Positions 57,577 to 64,000 of a DNA stretch of 64,000 nucleotides are shown here, in pieces. Each line of letters begins with the position of its first letter. Positions within the stretch are counted from its first letter, which is position 1. Source of the stretch: Streptomyces asiaticus (GTDB lineage: Bacteria; Actinomycetota; Actinomycetes; Streptomycetales; Streptomycetaceae); NCBI RefSeq assembly GCF_018138715.1, contig NZ_JAGSHX010000006.1:5146001-5210000 (forward strand), read 5' to 3'. The notes below the pieces were generated by a model. That model saw nothing but the letters and a program-made list of their open reading frames with translations, was not told the DNA's origin and ran no database searches. The position numbers were made by a program, and so were the translations under genes.

Positions 57577-58211
57577 GCCCTGCGGTCCACTTGGCCGCCA
57601 CCGGCCACGGGTTCCTGTCGCCGACCGGAGTCGAGATCGCCTTCCTGCTGGTGGGCATCGCGACCTTCGGCGCGGCCGTCGTCACCGTCACCACCAAGCA
57701 GCTGGTGCACGCCGCCCTGTGGCTGGTGGTGGCGCTCGGTGGCCTCGCCGTGGAGTACCTCCTGCTCACGGCGGAGTTCATCGCCTGGGTGCAGGTGCTG
57801 ATCTACGTCGGGTCCGTGGTCGTCCTCCTCCTCTTCGGGCTGATGCTCACCAGGGCGCCCATCGGCCGCTCCCCGGACGCCGACTCGGGCAACCGCCCGG
57901 CAGCGCTCGCCGTGGCCGTGGCCGCCGCGGGCGTCCTGGTATGGGTGGTCGTGGACGCCTTCCGGACCACCTGGATCGAGCTGGACAAGGGCGTGCAGGG
58001 CTCCACCGCCGTCTCCGGTGAGAGCCTCTTCCGCCACTGGGTGCTGCCGTTCGAGGCGCTGTCCGTGCTGCTCCTCGCCGCGCTCGTGGGCGCGATCGTC
58101 CTCTCCCGCAAGAGCGGCCACGACAGCGTCCCTGGCGCCGACCCCCGCAGTGGCCCCGGCACCGGCCACGACAGTGGCCCCCGCACCGGCCACGGCAAGG
58201 AGAAGCGCTGA
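57573..58211 (+). CDS. nuoJ2: NADH dehydrogenase-like subunit J, second set
   Basis: 212 residues, five helices, with [17 protein letters not shown] as the helix 3 signature. The tail has repeated G-T-G-H-D-S-G-P / T-G-H units. GTGA overlap with nuoI2, TGATG with nuoK2. Confidence 0.9.
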   Translation: MSPAVHLAATGHGFLSPTGVEIAFLLVGIATFGAAVVTVTTKQLVHAALWLVVALGGLAVEYLLLTAEFIAWVQVLIYVGSVVVLLLFGLMLTRAPIGRSPDADSGNRPAALAVAVAAAGVLVWVVVDAFRTTWIELDKGVQGSTAVSGESLFRHWVLPFEALSVLLLAALVGAIVLSRKSGHDSVPGADPRSGPGTGHDSGPRTGHGKEKR

Positions 58212-58608
58212 TGCACCTCGCCTACCCCGCCGTGCTCGCCGTCCTCCTCTTCTGCACCGGTCTGTACGGCGTCCTCGCCCGCCGCAACGCGATCCTGGTG
58301 CTGATGTCGGTCGAGCTGATGCTCAACGCCGTCAACCTCAACCTCGTCGCCTTCGACGTCTGGCTCCGCGACACCCTGCACACGGGCCAGGCGCTGACCC
58401 TCTTCACCATCGCCATCGCCGCCGCCGAGATCGGCATCGGCCTCGCCATCGTCCTGCTCGTGTATCGCAACAGCGGCACCTCCGACGTCGATCGCCTGCG
58501 GGACCTGGCCGACCCCCCGCCGGCCGGCCAGGACCCGATGGACGACAGCATGGCAGCCCCCACTGACAACGCCGCCGACCAGGCACGACGCGCCCGGAGG
58601 CAGACCGC

Positions 58609-58612
<4 letters not shown>
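58211..58612 (+). CDS. nuoK2: NADH dehydrogenase-like subunit K, second set
   Basis: 133 residues. Membrane glutamates are kept in [10 protein letters not shown] and A-A-A-E-I-G-I-G. A 35-residue hydrophilic tail is extra relative to NuoK1. Confidence 0.93.
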
Positions 58613-60627
<2,015 letters not shown>

Positions 60628-60630
60628 CCC

Positions 60631-62244
60631 GTGAACCACACCGTCCAGCAACTCCTCCTCGCCGCCCTGGTCGTGCTCCCCCTGCTCGGCTCCGTCGCCG
60701 CCCTGCTCCCGGCCCCGCCCGGACTGCGCGGCCGCGGGCCCGACCAGGCCGTCATGCGCCACGGCGTGACCGTCACCGGCGTGGTGCTCGCCGCCGCCAT
60801 CGCCCTGGCCGCCGGTTTCGACCACGACCACCCGGCCAGGATGCAGGCCCAGACCGACATCGGCTGGATCCCGGCCCTGGACATCCGCATCCACCTCGGC
60901 GTGGACGGCGTCTCGCTGCCGCTGCTCGTGCTGACCGCGCTGCTGACCTTCCTCAGCGCGCTCTACGCCTACTTCAACCGGCCCTCCGGACCGTCCCCCA
61001 AAGCCTTCGTCGCGCTGCTGCTCCTCCTGGAGTCCGGCACCCTGGCCAGCTTCGCGGTGCTGGACCTGATGCTGTTCTTCCTGGCGTTCGAGATGGTCCT
61101 CATCCCGATGTACTTCCTCATCAACCGGTGGGGAGGCGCCGAACGGGAACGCGCCGCCTGGCGGTTCATCCTCTACACGCTGCTCGGCTCCGTGGTCATG
61201 CTGCTCGGCCTCCTCCTCGTCGGGCTCAAGGGCGGCACCTTCGACATGGTGGCACTCGCCACCACTGCGTCTGATAGCGCCTCCGGCGCGGGCGGCTCGG
61301 GGCTGAGCCACACCACCCAGCTCATCGCGGCCCTGGCCATCATCGTCGGACTCGCCGTCAAGGCCCCGATGTGGCCGCTGCACAGCTGGCTGCCCGACGC
61401 CCACACCGCCGCCCCCACCGTGGGCTCGGTGCTGCTGGCGGGCGTGCTGCTCAAGATGGGCACGTACGGCCTCGTCCGCATCGTGCTGCCGATGACCCCC
61501 GACGCGGCCCACACCTACGCGCCCTACCTCGCCGCGTTCGCCGTCGTCGGCATCATCTACGGATCCCTCGCCTGTCTCGCGCTGGCCCGCGCGGGCGCCA
61601 AGGGCGACCTCAAGCGGCTGATCGCCTACTCCTCCGTCGGCCACATGGGCTTCGTGCTGCTGGGCATCGCCACCCTCACCCCCACCGGGGTGAACGGCGC
61701 GCTGTTCGCCAACATCGCCCACGGCCTGATCACCGGACTGCTCTTCTTCCTGGTCGGCGCCCTCAAGGACCGCTCCGGCACCACCGACCTGGACCAGCTC
61801 TCGGGCACCAGCGGCGCCGCCCTCTACGGCAGGGCGCCACGCCTCGGCGGGCTGCTCGCCTTCGGCGCGGTGGCCTCCCTGGGGCTGCCCGGACTCGCCG
61901 GGTTCTGGGGCGAGATGCTCGCCATGTTCGGCGCCTTCGACCCCGCCGACGGGCTCAGCCGCCCGGCGTATCTCACCTATATGGCGCTCGCCGCCTTCGG
62001 CACCCTGCTCACCGCCGCCTACATGCTCATCGTCGTACGGCGCGTCTGCATGGGCGACCATCCGATCGAGCCCGGCACCGGGACCGGGGCCGAGCGGCCC
62101 GCCCTGGCCGATGTCCACGGCCATGAATTCGCCGCCTGGAGCCCCCTGGTGGCCCTCACCGTCCTCGCCGGACTGTGGCCCGCGGCCCTCCTCGGCCTCA
62201 CCGACCCGGCCGTGCAGCAGCTCCTCGCGGGAGGCACCCGATGA
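60631..62244 (+). CDS. nuoM2: NADH dehydrogenase-like subunit M, second set
   Basis: 537 residues. F-L-A-F-E-M-V-L-I-P-M-Y-F-L-I gives the helix 5 Glu and V-K-A-P-M-W-P-L-H-S-W-L-P-D-A the Lys. GGGAG lies about ten bases before the GTG. Three bases separate it from nuoL2. Confidence 0.93.
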   Translation: MNHTVQQLLLAALVVLPLLGSVAALLPAPPGLRGRGPDQAVMRHGVTVTGVVLAAAIALAAGFDHDHPARMQAQTDIGWIPALDIRIHLGVDGVSLPLLVLTALLTFLSALYAYFNRPSGPSPKAFVALLLLLESGTLASFAVLDLMLFFLAFEMVLIPMYFLINRWGGAERERAAWRFILYTLLGSVVMLLGLLLVGLKGGTFDMVALATTASDSASGAGGSGLSHTTQLIAALAIIVGLAVKAPMWPLHSWLPDAHTAAPTVGSVLLAGVLLKMGTYGLVRIVLPMTPDAAHTYAPYLAAFAVVGIIYGSLACLALARAGAKGDLKRLIAYSSVGHMGFVLLGIATLTPTGVNGALFANIAHGLITGLLFFLVGALKDRSGTTDLDQLSGTSGAALYGRAPRLGGLLAFGAVASLGLPGLAGFWGEMLAMFGAFDPADGLSRPAYLTYMALAAFGTLLTAAYMLIVVRRVCMGDHPIEPGTGTGAERPALADVHGHEFAAWSPLVALTVLAGLWPAALLGLTDPAVQQLLAGGTR

Positions 62245-63800
62245 CTCCGAACGCCTCGAGCCTCGCCACGAGCCTCGTCCAGTCCGTCGACTGGCTCGCC
62301 GTCGCACCGCCCACCATCGCGGCCCTGGCCGGCCTCGCCGTCCTCGTCGCGGACCTCTTCCTGCCCGAGCGCAGGAAGCACCTGCTGGGCTGGGGAGCGA
62401 TAGCGGGACTGGCTCTCGCCGTGCTCGCCCTGCTGCCGCTGCTGGACGGCGACCGCTCCACCTTCTGCCTGACCACCGGCGCCCACGCGTGCAGCTACAC
62501 GGCCGACACCTTCGCACTCGTCATCCAGTTCCTGGTGCTCGGCGGGGCGCTGCTCACCGCGCTGCTGTCCTTCAGCGCCCTCGACGATCTCAAACTCCCC
62601 GCGGGCGAGTTCTGGTTCCTGCTGCTGTCCTCCGCCTCCGGGGCGGCCCTGCTGCCCGCCTCCCGCGATCTGGCCACCCTGGTCATCGCCCTCGAAGTGG
62701 CCTCGCTCCCGGCCTTCGCCCTCGTGGGCCTGCGCCGCGGTGACCGCCTCTCCTCCGAGGCCGCGCTGAAGTTCTTCCTCTCCTCGGTCACCGCGACCGC
62801 CGTGATGCTGCTCGGCGTCAGCTTCGTCTACGCAGCCACCGGCAGCCTCCACCTGTCCCGGATCGCCGACGCCCTCACCCATGTCGACCCGCGGCTGGAC
62901 ACGCTCGCCCAGGCGGGCGTCGTGCTCACCCTGGTGGGCTTCGCGTTCAAGACCGCCGCCGTGCCCTTCCACTTCTGGGTGCCCGACACCTACGTCGGCG
63001 CGCCGGTGCCCGTCGCCGCGTATCTGTCCGTCGTCGGTAAGGCGGTCGGATTCTCCGGCCTCATCCTGGTGACCGTCCTCGCCTTCCCCTCCTACGCCGA
63101 TGTGTGGGGCCCGGCCGTCGCCGTCCTGGCCGCCCTCACCATGACCGCGGGGAACGCCGCGGCGCTGCGCCAGCGCCCGGAGCGCGCCTTCAGCGCCGTA
63201 CGGCTGCTCGCCTGGTCCTCCGTCGCCCAGGCGGGCTATCTGCTGGTCCCGATCGCCGCGGCCGGCTACGCCGACTCAGGCGGGGACGCCTCCCGCGCCA
63301 TCGGCTCCACGGTCGCGTACGCCCTGATGTACGCGGTCGTGAACCTCGGCGCGTTCGCCGTGGCCGCCCTGGTGGCCCGTACGAGCCCGGCCAACCGGCT
63401 CACCGACTACCGCGGCCTGTACGCGGCCCGTCCGGCCGCCGCCCTGGCCCTGGCCTTCTTCCTGCTGTGCCTGGCCGGGCTGCCCCCGGGCGTCATCGGC
63501 CTCTTCGCCAAGGTGACCGTCTTCTCGGCGGCGGTGGACGCGGGGCTGGGCTGGCTCGCGGTGGTGATGGCGCTGAACGTGGTGGTGGCGCTGTACTACT
63601 ACCTCCAGTGGACGACGGTGCTCTTCCGCACCCCGGAGCCCGCCGCGGCGACGGAGCCCGCGCCCGCCGCCGGGGCGGCCATCACCCGCCCCCGCGCCGT
63701 CCCCCTTACGGCCGCCATCGCCCTCACCGCGGCCGCCGGAATCGCCCTCTCGGGAGCGCCGCAACTCGTCCTCCGTTTCGCCTCGAGCACCCTGCTGTAG
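62241..63800 (+). CDS. nuoN2: NADH dehydrogenase-like subunit N, second set
   Basis: 519 residues. V-I-A-L-E-V-A-S-L-P-A-F (Glu) and F-K-T-A-A-V-P-F-H-F-W-V-P-D-T-Y (Lys) are intact. The ATG overlaps the nuoM2 stop. Last gene of the second set. Confidence 0.93.
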   Translation: MTPNASSLATSLVQSVDWLAVAPPTIAALAGLAVLVADLFLPERRKHLLGWGAIAGLALAVLALLPLLDGDRSTFCLTTGAHACSYTADTFALVIQFLVLGGALLTALLSFSALDDLKLPAGEFWFLLLSSASGAALLPASRDLATLVIALEVASLPAFALVGLRRGDRLSSEAALKFFLSSVTATAVMLLGVSFVYAATGSLHLSRIADALTHVDPRLDTLAQAGVVLTLVGFAFKTAAVPFHFWVPDTYVGAPVPVAAYLSVVGKAVGFSGLILVTVLAFPSYADVWGPAVAVLAALTMTAGNAAALRQRPERAFSAVRLLAWSSVAQAGYLLVPIAAAGYADSGGDASRAIGSTVAYALMYAVVNLGAFAVAALVARTSPANRLTDYRGLYAARPAAALALAFFLLCLAGLPPGVIGLFAKVTVFSAAVDAGLGWLAVVMALNVVVALYYYLQWTTVLFRTPEPAAATEPAPAAGAAITRPRAVPLTAAIALTAAAGIALSGAPQLVLRFASSTLL

Positions 63801-63810
63801 GCACCCTCGC

Positions 63811-63839
63811 GGGCCCTCGTGGGTCACCCCCACGGCCCC
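63811..63839 (+). terminator. Hairpin after nuoN2
   Basis: CGTGGG-TCACC-CCCACG (63818-63834), extended by GGGCC and GGCCC outer bases, lies 11 bases after the nuoN2 stop and should end the second nuo transcript. Confidence 0.55.
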
Positions 63840-63875
63840 CGCGGGCCCGCGCCCATGTGCACAAGGGAACTGGTG

Positions 63876-63939
63876 CCCTTCGCCTGGCGTTGACTTTTTC
63901 AGGAGGGTCCACTGGAAGGTGGAGACACCAGGCAAAGGG
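63876..63939 (+). promoter_or_regulatory. Promoter region of the htpX-like gene with nested inverted repeats
   Basis: TTGACT at 63890-63895 is a good -35 element. TCCAC-TGGAAG-GTGGA (63908-63923) is a perfect 5-base inverted repeat where a -10 or operator would be. An outer pair, CCCTTCGCCTGG (63876-63887) and CCAGGCAAAGGG (63928-63939), has 11 of 12 complementary bases. The arrangement suggests tight regulation of the protease gene. Confidence 0.5.
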
Positions 63940-63969
63940 TTCCCCTGCGGCACATCGGGAGGGCACACC

Positions 63970-64000
63970 GTGCACCGCCGGCACAACGGGCTGAAGACCG
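63970..64000 (+). CDS. htpX: HtpX-like zinc metalloprotease, first codons only
   Basis: A GTG with GGGAGGG nine bases upstream opens M-H-R-R-H-N-G-L-K-T, which I recognise as the usual N-terminus of the Streptomyces M48/HtpX membrane protease found after the second nuo set. Only ten codons are in the window, so the call rests on that similarity and position. Confidence 0.55.
   Translation, partial: MHRRHNGLKT

Overview
The window is high-GC actinobacterial chromosome, almost certainly Streptomyces. The evidence is G/C-ending codons nearly everywhere, frequent GTG starts, ATGA/GTGA stop-start overlaps, futalosine-type menaquinone genes, a complete 14-gene nuo operon followed by a second partial nuo set, a KorAB-type 2-oxoacid:ferredoxin oxidoreductase, a secreted aminopeptidase nearly identical in its zinc site to the S. 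griseus enzyme, and intergenic repeat families typical of the genus. I see no tRNA or rRNA gene, prophage, insertion sequence or CRISPR array.

Layout. 1-1070: 3' end of a membrane Ser/Thr kinase. 1197-5027 (+): menaquinone genes mqnC, a small amidohydrolase-derived protein, menG and a geranylgeranyl-reductase-family flavoprotein (MenJ-like). 5243-7615: VOC protein, CBS protein and a secreted NlpC/P60 hydrolase. 7616-8327: regulatory region. 8328-24519 (+): nuoABCDEFGHIJKLMN, a full NADH:menaquinone oxidoreductase (complex I). 24520-25021: repeat-rich spacer. 25022-32048 (-): a compact operon of GntR regulator, di-4Fe-4S ferredoxin, lipoprotein binding protein, permease, ATPase and a 970-residue AprA/FrdA-like flavoprotein carrying HEAT repeats. 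32277-34082 (-): lipoprotein and fumarylacetoacetase. 34426-35904: ATP-grasp ligase and the remnant of a flavin/nucleotide-binding gene. 36082-37092: long-chain polyprenyl diphosphate synthase. 37336-40597: LolA-like protein and an ABC exporter. 40677-46014 (-): aminopeptidase, RarD-type EamA transporter, QorB-like quinone reductase, KimA-like potassium/APC transporter. 46122-49149 (-): korB and korA. 49402-53078 (-): one response regulator with two tandem, partly gene-converted sensor kinases. 53258-63800 (+): second nuo set A2 B2 C2 H2 I2 J2 K2 L2 M2 N2, without D, E, F or G. 63970-64000: start of an HtpX-like protease.

How it fits together. Much of the window serves the menaquinone-linked respiratory chain. 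MqnC and MenG act on the ring, polyprenyl synthase supplies the tail, the reductase probably saturates part of that tail, and Nuo1 reduces menaquinone with NADH. KorAB makes reduced ferredoxin from 2-oxoglutarate. The second Nuo set keeps the Fe-S connecting arm and the proton-pumping membrane arm but has no NADH module, so a ferredoxin-type donor is a reasonable hypothesis. A TGTGA-N6-TCACA site upstream of nuoA fits control by the NADH-sensing repressor Rex, or by a Crp-type factor.

The strongest candidate for an undescribed system is the 25022-32048 operon. It joins a sulfonate/nitrate-class ABC importer, whose binding protein ends in a NosL-like domain, to an AprAB-like flavoprotein/ferredoxin pair. 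Its substrate cannot be read from sequence. Coordinates and starts were chosen by eye from Shine-Dalgarno position, overlaps and family lengths; no database search was possible.
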